Part shown: positions 8,241 through 17,612 of the stretch, in pieces
Layout: every line of letters begins with the position of its first letter
Position numbering within the stretch: position 1 is the first letter of the stretch
From: Gallionella sp. UBA4121
Lineage (GTDB): Bacteria > Pseudomonadota > Gammaproteobacteria > Burkholderiales > Gallionellaceae
Length of the DNA: 33,260 nt
Reading direction: 5' to 3'
Assembly: GCA_002381565.1 (NCBI GenBank)
Contig: DFWZ01000045.1
Location: 1 to 33,260, forward strand
The notes under the pieces: model-generated
Seen by the model: the letters and a program-made list of their open reading frames with translations, nothing else
Told to the model about the DNA's origin: nothing
The model's database searches: none
Program-made: the position numbers and the translations under genes

Positions 8241-11200
8241 TTTTTATCCTTATTCATGTCTGTCGTGTTGGCAAGATACAGTGAAATCCGTTCCAGCGCC
8301 GTTGTCACCGCATCCATGCTCTCAAGCCTGCCCTGTCTGGCCGAGTCTTCCATCACCATGCAGGCAGCGGCCAACTCACTCGCACCCACCATCCGGCTCG
8401 CGCCCTTCATGCGATGAGCGATGCGCACAGATGCTGGAATATCCAGCTTTTTCAGCGCTTCCGCCAGATCATCCAGATCAGAGTGGGTTTGTTCCATGAA
8501 GTCCTGCAGGATCTCCGCTTTCTCGGCAGCGTCATCTGAAAGTTCACTCAGCACCTCAAAATCGACAGGCACAACCGCCGCGTGGCCCGATTCCTCATGC
8601 TTGACAGATATCATTCTTGCCGCGCATGGGAGAGTCAGGCACTTCGACAAGGTTGCCTTCAGCCTGGCCAGATCGGCCGGTTTGACCAGCAGTTCATCCA
8701 TGCCGGCGGCGTGACAGCGAGACTCTTCTCCGGCTAACGCGTTGGCCGTCCAGGCGATGACAGACGTGCGGGGCCGCATGCCCTCTGCCTCCCCCCTACG
8801 TATGGCCTGAGTCAGCTCATAGCCATCCATCTGCGGCATATGACAGTCGGTGATGACCAGTGCAAACTGGCCATTCCGCCACATCTCAAACGCTGTTTCG
8901 CCGTTTTCTGCCGTTTCGGCACGCAAACCCAACAAGCCTAACTGGATCGCCATGAGGCGGCGATTGATAGGATGATCGTCCACCACGAGAACAAGAGGTG
9001 CATCGGGTTTTGCGCCGTTGAAAACAGCCGACTGCATGTGGGTGATATCCATCATCTCGGAGGCGACAGGCAACGGTTCTGCCTCCATTGACGATACGGG
9101 CAGGGTGAGCGTGATACTGAAAGCCGAGCCCTCTCCCGGCACACTTTCCAGATCGAGTTGTCCATCCATCAAGTCTGCCAGACTGCGGCAGATCGACAGC
9201 CCCAACCCGGTGCCGCCGTACATGCGGGCCGTGTCGGCACTTCCCTGGCTGTAGTTCACAAACAAGCGTTCCTGAACGTCTTTTGCAATTCCAATACCCG
9301 TGTCCACTACGGAGAAACGCACCTGCTCGAAGCTATTTTGTTTGCCTGTCAACTCGGCTCCCACCTCGATCCGTCCCTTCGGGGTGAATTTGAGCGCGTT
9401 ACTGACGAAGTTGTTGAGTACCTGGGAGAGTCGCAACGGATCGACGATGTGCGCTGAGCTTAAACGCGGATCGATGTGCTGCTCAAGTATCAGGCTGTTG
9501 GCACTGGCCACACGCGCATAGGTGTTCACCACGCCGGCCACGAGCTGGGCAATCGAAACGGACTGCGGAGCAAGCTCCAATTTGCCGGCCTCGATCTTAG
9601 ACCAATCAAGGATATCATTAACGATGCGCAACAGGCTTTGACCGGAGTCCATCGCCGCTTGTACTGTTTCGCGCTGATCATTGTTAAGCGGCGTGAAGCC
9701 CAGCAGCTCCAGCATACCCATCAGGCCACCCAAAGGCGTGCGGATCTCGTGGCTCATGGTGGCTAAGAACGAATCCTTGGCAAGGTTTGCGCGATTGGCA
9801 GCGTCACGGGCGAAGATGAGCGCAGCTTCAGCCTGTTTGCGTCTGGTGATGTCCTGTACAGTGCCGGCCAAATAAGGCATCCCGTTCTCGGCATCATAAT
9901 TCAGTTCACCATGGCCGCTGATATAACGAACCGATCCGTCGGGCCAAAGAATGCGAAACACGAGTTCACCGGGCTTTTCTCCGGCCATACATGCCGCCAT
10001 CCAGCTCTGCATCGACGATCGGTCATCAGGATGTATCAGGTTGAGAAATGACTCGCGACTCGGAACAAAAGTATCCGGCGAGACCCCATAAATCCGATAT
10101 GTTTCATCAGATATGGATGACTGCCCTGTCGGTTTACTAATCCAGCTTCCAATATGCCCAATACGTTGCGACTCCGAAAGCACATGCTCTTTCTCAAGCA
10201 ACTCAATTTCCGCCCGCTTGCGCGCAGTGATATCCGCACGGATCGTAATGTACTGGACAGGCTTGCTGTGTTTATCGAGGAACGGAACAATGGTGGTGTT
10301 CACCCAGTAGATACTGCCGTCCTTCGCGCGGTTTTGTATCTCGCCTTTCCAGACGCATCCGCTCCGGATGGTTCGCCACAGCTCGTTGAAAAATTCATGC
10401 GGGTGATGTTTGGAATTGATAATGCGGTGGTTCTGGCCGATCAACTCTTCACGCGAAAACTTCGAGATTGCGCAGAACTTATCATTGACATAGGTGATGG
10501 CCCCATGAGCATCTGTCGTGGCGACGATGGCGTGTTCATCGAGCGCGGACTTGAAATCGGCCAGCTCTTTGATGCTCCTAGCCATCTGCGCTTCGGCATG
10601 CATGCGATCAGTGATGTCGTGGGCAATGCCAAGCAGGTACGATGGCTTTCCCTTATCATCGTGGAGTACGATCTTTTTGGTGTGCAGGATGCGTGTTCCC
10701 AGATTTTTGGTATCGATCGACTCTTCCGGAATATCCTCAAACCCTATTGACAGCACAGCTCGGTCCTTGGCAGTGAAAAAGCCCGCTTGTTCATTCGTGA
10801 AGAGATCATAGTCACTCTTGCCTATGATCTCTTCTCGCGGGTAACCCAACAGTTCCTCGCCTGACTTGTTCAAAAAGGTAAAACGCAGGTCATCGGCACG
10901 CTTCATGAAGATCATGGTCGGGATGTTTTCGATCACCGATTCACTCAGTCGCATGCTTTCCTGCAATGCCGCCTCGGCAGCCTTGCGAGTCGTGATGTCG
11001 CGCACGATGCCAATGAAGCGTTGCTCATCGCCCTGTTGGACTTTGTTCACCGCGATTTCCATCGGAAATGTGCTGCCGTCACGGCGCCGCCCCGTAACTT
11101 CTAGGTTGGCACCGATGATGCGCGCCTCCCCCGTGGCAAGGTAACGATCAATATAGCCGTCGTGCTGGCTGTGATAAGGATTGGGCATCAGCATCTTGAT

Positions 11201-12295
11201 ATTTTGTCCGATCACGTCAACAGCGGAATAACCGAAGATGCGCTCTGCAGCCGGGTTGATGGTCTCGACGATGCCCAGCTTGTCGATGGAGATGATGCCA
11301 TCCACCACGGTATCAAGTATTGCCTGAAGGCGCGCATTGCTGTCGCGCAACTGTTCCTCAGCCTGCCTGGATGCTGTGATATCGTGTGCCACACCCAGGT
11401 ACCCGGTAATAACACCCTGCTCGTCTGTCATGGCGGAAACCGAGAGCAGCACGGGTATGCGTGCGCCACTTTTGGAGAGATAGGTCCACTCCCGCGTATC
11501 CGTTATGTCCTGACGTGCCAGCGCCACGAACAACTCGAAACCAGGGGTTATATCCTGGTCAAATTCGTTGCTCATCTCTGCGGCGCGCACCTTGACTTCG
11601 TCTGCATCATGAAAAATGGCGGGCGTTACGTTGCCTATCACTTCATCGGCACGGTAACCGAGCAATTTTTCAGCGCACCGGCTGAAGCTGGTGATGATTC
11701 CATACGGTGTAGTGGAAATAATGGCGGCATTCACGCCGTTCAGCAGCGCATGGTGGAAAGCGTTTTTCTCAGCCAGTTCCATCCTGAACTGGCGTTCTTG
11801 TCTGAAAGCCAAGCGATATTCCAGTTGCCGCATCACTTGTCGTCCGAGCATGCTGAGCGCATCGCGCTGTTCAGTTGTCAGAAGATGTGGCGTACGATCC
11901 ATCACGCATAATGTGCCAATGGCATATCCATCGAGCGTCAACAACGGCACGCCGGCATAAAAACGAATGTTGGGTGAAGCTGTTACGAACGGATTGTCAC
12001 GAAAGCGCGCGTCTTCGAGTGCATCCGGCACCTCAAGAAGAACATTCCCACGTATGGTATGGTCGCAAAAAGAGATGTTGCGCGGCACTTCTTCGACTTC
12101 AAGTCCAAGGTGACTCTTGACCCACTGCCGGTTGGCATCGATCAAGGAAATCAGCGCGATGGGCATGCCGCAGATTTGTGAGGCAAGCCGAGTAAAGTCA
12201 TCGAATTCTATTTCGTCAGGTGTATCGAGAATGTCATAACGCAGCAAAGCGGCAAGACGTTCGGTTTCGCTTACAGAATTCGGCACTGCCTTCAT
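8237..12295 (-). CDS. GAF/multi-PAS hybrid histidine kinase with REC and HPt
   Basis: 1352 aa with no membrane helix, so cytoplasmic. Order: GAF about 10-165; five PAS/PAC units about 175-825; HisKA with His849 in MSHEIRTP; HATPase with GTGLGL; REC with Asp1150 in VITDCHMP; HPt with His1294 in AHRMKGAS. This is a full three-step phosphorelay inside one chain (BvgS/EvgS type). The second PAS is FixL-like and keeps His378 in QHDGY but lacks the distal Arg. The first PAS is the same subtype as the four-fold array in the kinase at 13343. Start ATG at 12295 has AGGA upstream. Transcribed with, and overlapping by ATGA, the REC-EAL gene downstream, which is the obvious output. Confidence 0.92.
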   Translation of the reverse strand: MKAVPNSVSETERLAALLRYDILDTPDEIEFDDFTRLASQICGMPIALISLIDANRQWVKSHLGLEVEEVPRNISFCDHTIRGNVLLEVPDALEDARFRDNPFVTASPNIRFYAGVPLLTLDGYAIGTLCVMDRTPHLLTTEQRDALSMLGRQVMRQLEYRLAFRQERQFRMELAEKNAFHHALLNGVNAAIISTTPYGIITSFSRCAEKLLGYRADEVIGNVTPAIFHDADEVKVRAAEMSNEFDQDITPGFELFVALARQDITDTREWTYLSKSGARIPVLLSVSAMTDEQGVITGYLGVAHDITASRQAEEQLRDSNARLQAILDTVVDGIISIDKLGIVETINPAAERIFGYSAVDVIGQNIKMLMPNPYHSQHDGYIDRYLATGEARIIGANLEVTGRRRDGSTFPMEIAVNKVQQGDEQRFIGIVRDITTRKAAEAALQESMRLSESVIENIPTMIFMKRADDLRFTFLNKSGEELLGYPREEIIGKSDYDLFTNEQAGFFTAKDRAVLSIGFEDIPEESIDTKNLGTRILHTKKIVLHDDKGKPSYLLGIAHDITDRMHAEAQMARSIKELADFKSALDEHAIVATTDAHGAITYVNDKFCAISKFSREELIGQNHRIINSKHHPHEFFNELWRTIRSGCVWKGEIQNRAKDGSIYWVNTTIVPFLDKHSKPVQYITIRADITARKRAEIELLEKEHVLSESQRIGHIGSWISKPTGQSSISDETYRIYGVSPDTFVPSRESFLNLIHPDDRSSMQSWMAACMAGEKPGELVFRILWPDGSVRYISGHGELNYDAENGMPYLAGTVQDITRRKQAEAALIFARDAANRANLAKDSFLATMSHEIRTPLGGLMGMLELLGFTPLNNDQRETVQAAMDSGQSLLRIVNDILDWSKIEAGKLELAPQSVSIAQLVAGVVNTYARVASANSLILEQHIDPRLSSAHIVDPLRLSQVLNNFVSNALKFTPKGRIEVGAELTGKQNSFEQVRFSVVDTGIGIAKDVQERLFVNYSQGSADTARMYGGTGLGLSICRSLADLMDGQLDLESVPGEGSAFSITLTLPVSSMEAEPLPVASEMMDITHMQSAVFNGAKPDAPLVLVVDDHPINRRLMAIQLGLLGLRAETAENGETAFEMWRNGQFALVITDCHMPQMDGYELTQAIRRGEAEGMRPRTSVIAWTANALAGEESRCHAAGMDELLVKPADLARLKATLSKCLTLPCAARMISVKHEESGHAAVVPVDFEVLSELSDDAAEKAEILQDFMEQTHSDLDDLAEALKKLDIPASVRIAHRMKGASRMVGASELAAACMVMEDSARQGRLESMDAVTTALERISLYLANTTDMNKDKK

Positions 12296-12703
12296 TAGCT
12301 TGTATCCTGTCTCTGATATTGATTGATTCTGTCAAAAACCGGCTGACCTGTGGCGTTTATCTGAAGCGAAGTGGTAATTTATCCCACAATAATAATAAGG
12401 AAATTATGATAGCGTTGCAAACGATTCTTGTCCATCCATGTGAACGCTAATATTGAGTTGAGTTTTCTTACCCAGTAACGATATTGATCAGGAACGAATC
12501 GTCGATGCTCCATTGGGACTTCAATACGAGCTATATTGAAACGTACTTTATGGGTATAGCTTTCTTGCTCCTCTTAGTGCCTCACCTCTCGATCAATTGC
12601 AGCAAAGTACAGCTCGGTTGGCAGTTATCGTGCAGCGTGCCTGGGTTAGCAAGAGTCATACAACCCTGCCAATTACCTTCAAATCGAATGGCAGTTATAT
12701 AGT

Positions 12704-12790
12704 GTGAAGCAGTCGCTCAGATGTTCAACCTTGAAGGTCGGTTGTGTCTCGCAAGCCGCATGTCGCGAGGGGCAGCTGTCCGGCAAGTCA
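12704..12790 (+). repeat. mosaic intergenic repeat, copy A
   Basis: Two segments match the reverse complement of the 29449-29643 region: GTGAAGCAGTC and about 30 following bases, then a stretch containing TGTCTCGCAA, GCATGTCGCGA and TCCGGCAAG. In the other copy the two segments are separated by about 115 bp, so this copy looks internally deleted. Confidence 0.6.
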
Positions 12791-12835
12791 GCAAAAAATG
12801 CGCGAAGTGCCGGTATATCGCCTCCACCCGCCAGC

Positions 12836-12973
12836 ATGAAGGGACGGGGGCTTGGACTTGCCATCTGCCGGCAACTGGCCGAATTGATGCCGGATGGTGA
12901 GGTGGGCGTGGAAAACACCCCGGGACAGAGCAGTACATTCTGGTTGAGTGTGATGCTTGAAAAGTCGAGTTAG
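12836..12973 (+). pseudogene. C-terminal relic of a histidine kinase ATPase domain
   Basis: 46 codons read GRGLGLAICRQLAELM, then VGVENTPGQ and STFWLSV, the G2 box and end of a HATPase_c domain. Nothing of the rest of the kinase is present upstream, where a dispersed repeat abuts. It is therefore a fragment left by a deletion or rearrangement at the repeat. It is not derived from either intact neighbour, whose versions of this segment differ. Confidence 0.8.
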
Positions 12974-13237
12974 TCTTGCCGGACACTACATTCGCAGGAA
13001 AGTCACACACTGCATGAGGGTGTATCATTCTCTCACGCTGCTATTCATGGTGCGCATACCGTGAAATTCATCGCCACGGTTCCGCTAAAAAGACCTGCAA
13101 CGCAGCCAGGGTATGCTGTTGTTCGTCGTTCATAATGATCACCATGCCTCGCATAATGATCGATCACGGCCACTTGTTCAGACTCAAATCCCGTTGGATT
13201 CACGCACCCCCGCTCAGACTCAAACCCCAAAACCCCA

Positions 13238-13265
13238 TTGGACAATACTAAAATGAGCATATAAG
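13238..13265 (+). promoter_or_regulatory. candidate sigma-70 promoter for the four-PAS kinase
   Basis: TTGGAC at 13238-13243 and TATAAG at 13260-13265 are spaced by 16 bp, about 75 bp before the kinase start. Motif match only. Confidence 0.35.
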
Positions 13266-13342
13266 TATGTGAGAGATGCTACACTCGCAAATTTAGCAGC
13301 TCAATCCGCCAGACTTATTCACGCGTTAACACTAGGTAAGTC

Positions 13343-16300
13343 ATGTCAAAAACTCCCCGCGATTCCACCCTTGTCAGCCCCGCAGCCGATACGCCAGAAG
13401 GCTTCATCGAGATCCAACGTCAGGAGGCGCTGCTTAAAACTGGGGCCTTGCAGAGCGCGATTTTCAATAGCGCCCACTTTTCGAGTATCGCCACCGACGC
13501 GAAGGGCGTGATTCAAATTTTCAACGTCGGCGCCGAGCGCATGCTGGGCTATGCGGCAAGCGATGTGATGAACAAGATCACCCCGGCGGATATTTCCGAT
13601 CCTGAGGAAGTCGTCGCGCGCGCGCGGGCACTGAGCGCAGAACTTGAAACCCAGATTGCGCCGGGCTTTGAGGCGCTGGTGTTCAAGGCCTCGCGCGGTA
13701 TCGAGGATATATATGAGCTGACTTATATCCGCAAGGACGGCAGTCGCTTCCCGGCGGTCGTCTCGGTCACCGCGCTGCGCGACGATGACAACGCCATCAT
13801 CGGCTACCTGCTGATCGGCACCGACAATACCGCCCGCAAGCAGGCGGAAGAAGCGCTGCTGAAAGCGGGTGCGTTGCAGAAAGCGATTTTCGACAGCGCC
13901 AATTTTTCCAGTATCGCCACCGATGCGAAGGGCGTGATTCAGATTTTCAACGTCGGCGCAGAACGCATGCTGGGCTACAACGCCAGCGACGTGATGAACA
14001 AGATCACTCCGGCGGATATTTCCGATCCGGAGGAAGTCGTTGCGCGCGCAAGAGCGCTGAGCACAGAACTCGAAACCCAGATTGCGCCGGGCTTCGAGGC
14101 GCTGGTGTTCAAGGCCTCACGTGGTATTGAAGATATTTACGAGCTGACTTATATCCGCAAGGACGGTAGCCGTTTTCCTGCGGTCGTCTCCGTCACCGCC
14201 CTTCGTAATGATGACAATGCCATCATCGGTTACCTGTTGATCGGCACTGACAACACTGCACGCAAACAGGCGGAAGAGGCACTGGTTAAAGCGGGTGCAT
14301 TGCAGAAAGCAATTTTCGACAGCGCCAATTTTTCGAGTATCGCCACTGACGCGAAGGGCGTGATTCAGATTTTCAACGTTGGCGCAGAACGCATGCTGGG
14401 CTACACCGCCAGCGACGTGATGAACAAGATCACTCCGGCGGATATTTCCGATCCGGAGGAAGTTGTCGCGCGCGCGCGGGCACTGAGCGCAGAACTTGAA
14501 ACCCAGATTGCGCCGGGCTTCGATGCACTGGTGTTCAAGGCTTCACGCGGTATCGAGGATATTTACGAGCTGACCTATATCCGCAAGGACGGCAGTCGCT
14601 TCCCGGCGGTCGTCTCGGTCACCGCGCTGCGCGACGATGACAACGCCATCATCGGCTACCTGCTGATCGGCACCGACAATACCGCCCGCAAGCAGGCGGA
14701 AGAAGCGCTGCTGAAAGCGGGCGCGTTGCAAAAAGCGATTTTCGACAGCGCCAATTTTTCCAGTATCGCCACCGATGCGAAGGGCGTGATTCAGATTTTC
14801 AACGTCGGCGCAGAACGCATGCTGGGCTATGCGGCAAGCGATGTGATGAACAAGATCACCCCGGCGGATATTTCCGATCCGGAGGAAGTTGTCGCGCGCG
14901 CAAGAGCGCTGAGCGCAGAACTCGAAACCCAGATTGCGCCGGGGTTTGAGGCTCTGGTGTTCAAGGCTTCACGCGGTATCGAAGATATTTACGAGCTGAC
15001 TTATATCCGTAAGGACGGCAGTCGCTTCCCGGCAGTCGTCTCGGTCACCGCGCTGCGGGACGAGCAAAATGCCATCATCGGCTATCTGTTGATCGGCACC
15101 GACAATACCGCACGCAAGCAGATTGAAGAAGAGCAGAAGAAGCTCGATCAGCGTTTGCGCGACCAGCAGTTCTATACGCGTTCGCTGATTGAATCCAACA
15201 TAGACGCGCTGATGACGACCGATCCGATCGGCATCATTTCCGACGTCAACAAGCAGATGGAGGCGCTCACCGGGCGTACACGCGACGAGTTGATCGGCGC
15301 GCCGTTCAAGAACTACTTTACCGATCCGGGGCGTGCAGAAGCAGCAATAAAGCAGGTATTGAACGAAAAAAAGGTCACCAACTACGAGCTCACCGTGCGC
15401 GCCATGGACGGTAAAGAAACAGTGGTGTCCTACAATGCAGCCACCTTCTATGACCGGGACAGGAGGCTGCAGGGCGTGTTCGCGGCTGCTCGCGATGTGA
15501 CCGAACGCAAACTCATGGACAGGGAGCTGGAAAACGCCAAGTCTGTGGCGGAAAAAGCCAACCTAGCGAAATCTGATTTCTTGTCCAGCATGAGCCATGA
15601 GTTGCGCACCCCGCTCAATGCCATCCTGGGTTTTGCACAGTTGCTGGAGGGTGGTTCACCGCCGCCAACGGATGCACAGGGGGTCAAATTAAACCAGATC
15701 ATTAAGGCAGGGTGGTATCTGCTGGAGCTGATTAACCAAATTCTCGACCTCGCAGTGATCGAGTCCGGCAAGCTATTGCTGTCACGCGAATCGGTGTCGC
15801 TGATTGATGTCATGCTCGAATGCCAGGCCATGATCGAACCGCAGGCGCGCAAGCGCGACATCCACATAAATTTTCTCCCCTTCGACGCCAGCTGGTTTGC
15901 CAACGCCGACCGGACACGGGTAAAGCAGGTTATGATCAACCTGTTATCCAATGCAATCAAATACAACCGCGAGCATGGCACGGTCGAGGTCGCATGTACC
16001 CTGAGCAGCCCTGAACGCATACGCATCAGCGTCAAGGACAGCGGCAAGGGATTGTCATCAGAAAAGCTGGCACAACTATTTCAGCCGTTCAATCGTCTCG
16101 GTCAGGAGACTGGCGCCGAAGAAGGTACAGGTATCGGCCTGGTGGTAACCCGGCAACTGGTCGAACTGATGGGAGGAAAAATCGGCGTAAAAAGCACAGT
16201 CGACGTGGGCAGCGAATTCTGGATTGAACTGGCTCAGGACGTTATGCCACAACTTGCTGTTGAAGATATACAGCACGTAGATCTCGCGCTGCCCGCTCAA

Positions 16301-16729
16301 GGAATTACCCACAGCAACCCGGCGCAGTACACAATGCTCTATGTGGAAGACAATCCGGCCAACCTGATGCTGGTCGAACAAATCATTGAGGGTCACCCGC
16401 ATATCACGATGCTCAGCGCGCGCGATGGCAATCAAGGCATAGCGCTTGCGCGCGCCCATCTCCCGGATGTAATCCTGATGGACATCAATCTGCCCGGCAT
16501 GAATGGTTTCCAGGCGCTGAAGCTGCTGCGTGAAGATCAAAAAACGAAGCACATTCCCGTCATTGCCATCAGTGCCAATGCAATGCCGCGCGATGTCGAG
16601 AAAGGGATAGAGGCTGGATTCTTCCGCTATCTCACCAAACCAATCAAAATCAATAAATTCATGTACGCGCTGGGCGATGCGCTAAACCTTTCTGCAAAAG
16701 AACTGCTCAACGCGGATGATGCCAGATAA
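13343..16729 (+). CDS. hybrid histidine kinase with four tandem near-identical PAS domains
   Basis: 1128 aa, soluble. Residues 28-595 are four consecutive 142-residue PAS/PAC units, almost identical to each other. A fifth, different PAS lies at about 608-727. HisKA follows with His752 in MSHELRTP, HATPase to about 975 with GTGIGL, and REC with Asp1047 in ILMDINLP. There is no HPt, so phosphate would go on to an external partner. The kinase core and REC are strikingly similar to those of the kinase at 31360-32892, which lacks the PAS array. The array may tune signal threshold or act as a rigid spacer; ligand unknown. A response-regulator relic follows after 5 nt. Confidence 0.93.
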   Translation: MSKTPRDSTLVSPAADTPEGFIEIQRQEALLKTGALQSAIFNSAHFSSIATDAKGVIQIFNVGAERMLGYAASDVMNKITPADISDPEEVVARARALSAELETQIAPGFEALVFKASRGIEDIYELTYIRKDGSRFPAVVSVTALRDDDNAIIGYLLIGTDNTARKQAEEALLKAGALQKAIFDSANFSSIATDAKGVIQIFNVGAERMLGYNASDVMNKITPADISDPEEVVARARALSTELETQIAPGFEALVFKASRGIEDIYELTYIRKDGSRFPAVVSVTALRNDDNAIIGYLLIGTDNTARKQAEEALVKAGALQKAIFDSANFSSIATDAKGVIQIFNVGAERMLGYTASDVMNKITPADISDPEEVVARARALSAELETQIAPGFDALVFKASRGIEDIYELTYIRKDGSRFPAVVSVTALRDDDNAIIGYLLIGTDNTARKQAEEALLKAGALQKAIFDSANFSSIATDAKGVIQIFNVGAERMLGYAASDVMNKITPADISDPEEVVARARALSAELETQIAPGFEALVFKASRGIEDIYELTYIRKDGSRFPAVVSVTALRDEQNAIIGYLLIGTDNTARKQIEEEQKKLDQRLRDQQFYTRSLIESNIDALMTTDPIGIISDVNKQMEALTGRTRDELIGAPFKNYFTDPGRAEAAIKQVLNEKKVTNYELTVRAMDGKETVVSYNAATFYDRDRRLQGVFAAARDVTERKLMDRELENAKSVAEKANLAKSDFLSSMSHELRTPLNAILGFAQLLEGGSPPPTDAQGVKLNQIIKAGWYLLELINQILDLAVIESGKLLLSRESVSLIDVMLECQAMIEPQARKRDIHINFLPFDASWFANADRTRVKQVMINLLSNAIKYNREHGTVEVACTLSSPERIRISVKDSGKGLSSEKLAQLFQPFNRLGQETGAEEGTGIGLVVTRQLVELMGGKIGVKSTVDVGSEFWIELAQDVMPQLAVEDIQHVDLALPAQGITHSNPAQYTMLYVEDNPANLMLVEQIIEGHPHITMLSARDGNQGIALARAHLPDVILMDINLPGMNGFQALKLLREDQKTKHIPVIAISANAMPRDVEKGIEAGFFRYLTKPIKINKFMYALGDALNLSAKELLNADDAR
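13424..15127 (+). repeat. four in-frame tandem 426-bp repeats encoding PAS domains
   Basis: Units start at 13424, 13850, 14276 and 14702, each exactly 426 bp. Codon 3 differences are few. The block 13722-13975 (end of unit 1, start of unit 2) is nearly identical to 14574-14827 (end of unit 3, start of unit 4), pointing to a two-unit, 852-bp duplication or later gene conversion. Sequence after 15127 is unrelated in detail. Confidence 0.95.
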
Positions 16730-16734
16730 ATGTG

Positions 16735-17003
16735 ATGATCAGCGAACAGGATGTGTTTGATGCCGGCATACTTATCGTGGATGATCAGCAAGCCAATGTG
16801 CAGCTGCTGGAGCAAATGCTGCGTGGAGTCGGCTATTCCGCTATTGCGTCGACCAATGATCTCTGTGAAGTTTGCGCACTTCACCAAAAAAATCGCTAGA
16901 CCTGATCCTGCTTGATTTGCAGATGCCGGGCATGGATGGATTTCAAGTGATGGAAGGACTGAAGAAAGTCGAAACAGAGGCTGCCTTCGGGCGCGCCCCT
17001 TAG
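16735..17003 (+). pseudogene. frameshifted, truncated response regulator
   Basis: The ATG at 16735 lies 5 nt after the kinase stop. The first 54 codons read like a receiver domain (ILIVDDQQANVQLLEQML), then a run of seven A at about 16883-16889 throws the frame into a TAG at 16897. With one more A the frame continues as SLDLILLDLQMPGMDGFQVMEGLKKVETE, which contains the phospho-acceptor Asp. That frame ends at a TAG at 17001 in repeat-like sequence, before the last third of the domain. The ancestral gene was probably the cognate regulator of the upstream kinase. Confidence 0.8.
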
Positions 17004-17291
17004 CTCTCTCTACTTTGAGCTTCCGCTTTCTGTCGCATAGCAGTCGTTCAGATAAGCTACTTTCAATATCCGGTTAGTCTCGTGAACGGAACTTGACGAA
17101 GTTCCGCTGTCGGGCAGCCAATTTTTTAGCACCGCGCTATAAAATTTCTTTGGATCAGGGATTGAAGCTTGAAGATATCGATAAAATTTATGGTGGGTTT
17201 TAACTAGAACAAGTGGCGGTTTTGAAATCGTTTTGAGTGGCGGAATTCAACGTAATACGCATGCAAGCAGTTCTTCGTCGTGTCAGATGAC
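17004..17291. other. intergenic, repeat-like sequence
   Basis: No gene seen. 17030-17130 contains words typical of the dispersed intergenic repeats of this window (CAGTCGTTC, TCCGCTGTCGGGCAGCC) and truncates the response-regulator relic. Confidence 0.35.
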
Positions 17292-17612
17292 TTAAACGCC
17301 GGCCAAATCGTGCTCAGGGGAATGTATCGGCTGCACTGAGAGTTGCATACCCATCGCTTTAAGAATGGCTGAGAAGCTGCTCAAGGCGGGGTTGCCGGTT
17401 GGCGATAATGTACGATAAAGCTGGGTTTGGTTAAGGTGTGCTTGTTCTGCCACAGCCTGCACTCCGCCAAAGGCTTTTGTCATTTGTCGTAAGGCAATCA
17501 AAAGTTCGCTTTGATCACCATCCTCAAAGATGCTGTTTAGCAATTCAAATGCGTATGCAGGGTCTTCCCTGTATATTTCGGCCATTGCTTCATCATGATT
17601 TCTGTCTTTCAT
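17292..17612 (-). CDS. HigA-like antitoxin (addiction module antidote, CC2985-type family)
   Basis: 106 aa from the ATG at 17612, which overlaps the toxin stop as ATGA; an in-frame ATG at 17639 lies inside the toxin gene and is less likely. The C-terminal half is a helix-turn-helix of the Cro/CI class: QAVAEQAHLNQTQLYRTLS followed by NPALSSFSAILKAMGM. The N-terminal AYAFELLNS helix is typical of this antidote family. It should bind the toxin and repress the operon. Second gene of the pair, a toxin-first order. Confidence 0.9.
   Translation of the reverse strand: MKDRNHDEAMAEIYREDPAYAFELLNSIFEDGDQSELLIALRQMTKAFGGVQAVAEQAHLNQTQLYRTLSPTGNPALSSFSAILKAMGMQLSVQPIHSPEHDLAGV

Larger units (their letters stand above)
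12296..13342. other. 1-kb region between divergent kinases: repeats and a kinase relic
   Basis: No intact gene. It should hold the promoters of the divergent genes on either side. 12704-12790 is a member of the dispersed repeat family also present at 29449-29643. 12836-12973 is a kinase C-terminal relic. 13190-13245 has two imperfect copies of a CAGACTCAAA-containing segment. 12350-12700 holds short ORFs with no family resemblance. Confidence 0.5.

Noticed and set aside
11162..11911. 249-codon ORF antisense to the large hybrid kinase
   Set aside because: It is a shadow frame of a strongly supported gene, with His/Cys-rich composition and no domain.
12484..12702. 72-codon plus-strand ORF
   Set aside because: No ribosome site, no family resemblance, and Ser/Leu/Cys-rich composition of non-coding DNA.
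13424..15127. The four PAS repeats as an assembly artefact
   Set aside because: The units carry distinct synonymous and amino-acid differences, so they are not simple copies of one read stack, although the exact number should be confirmed with long reads.
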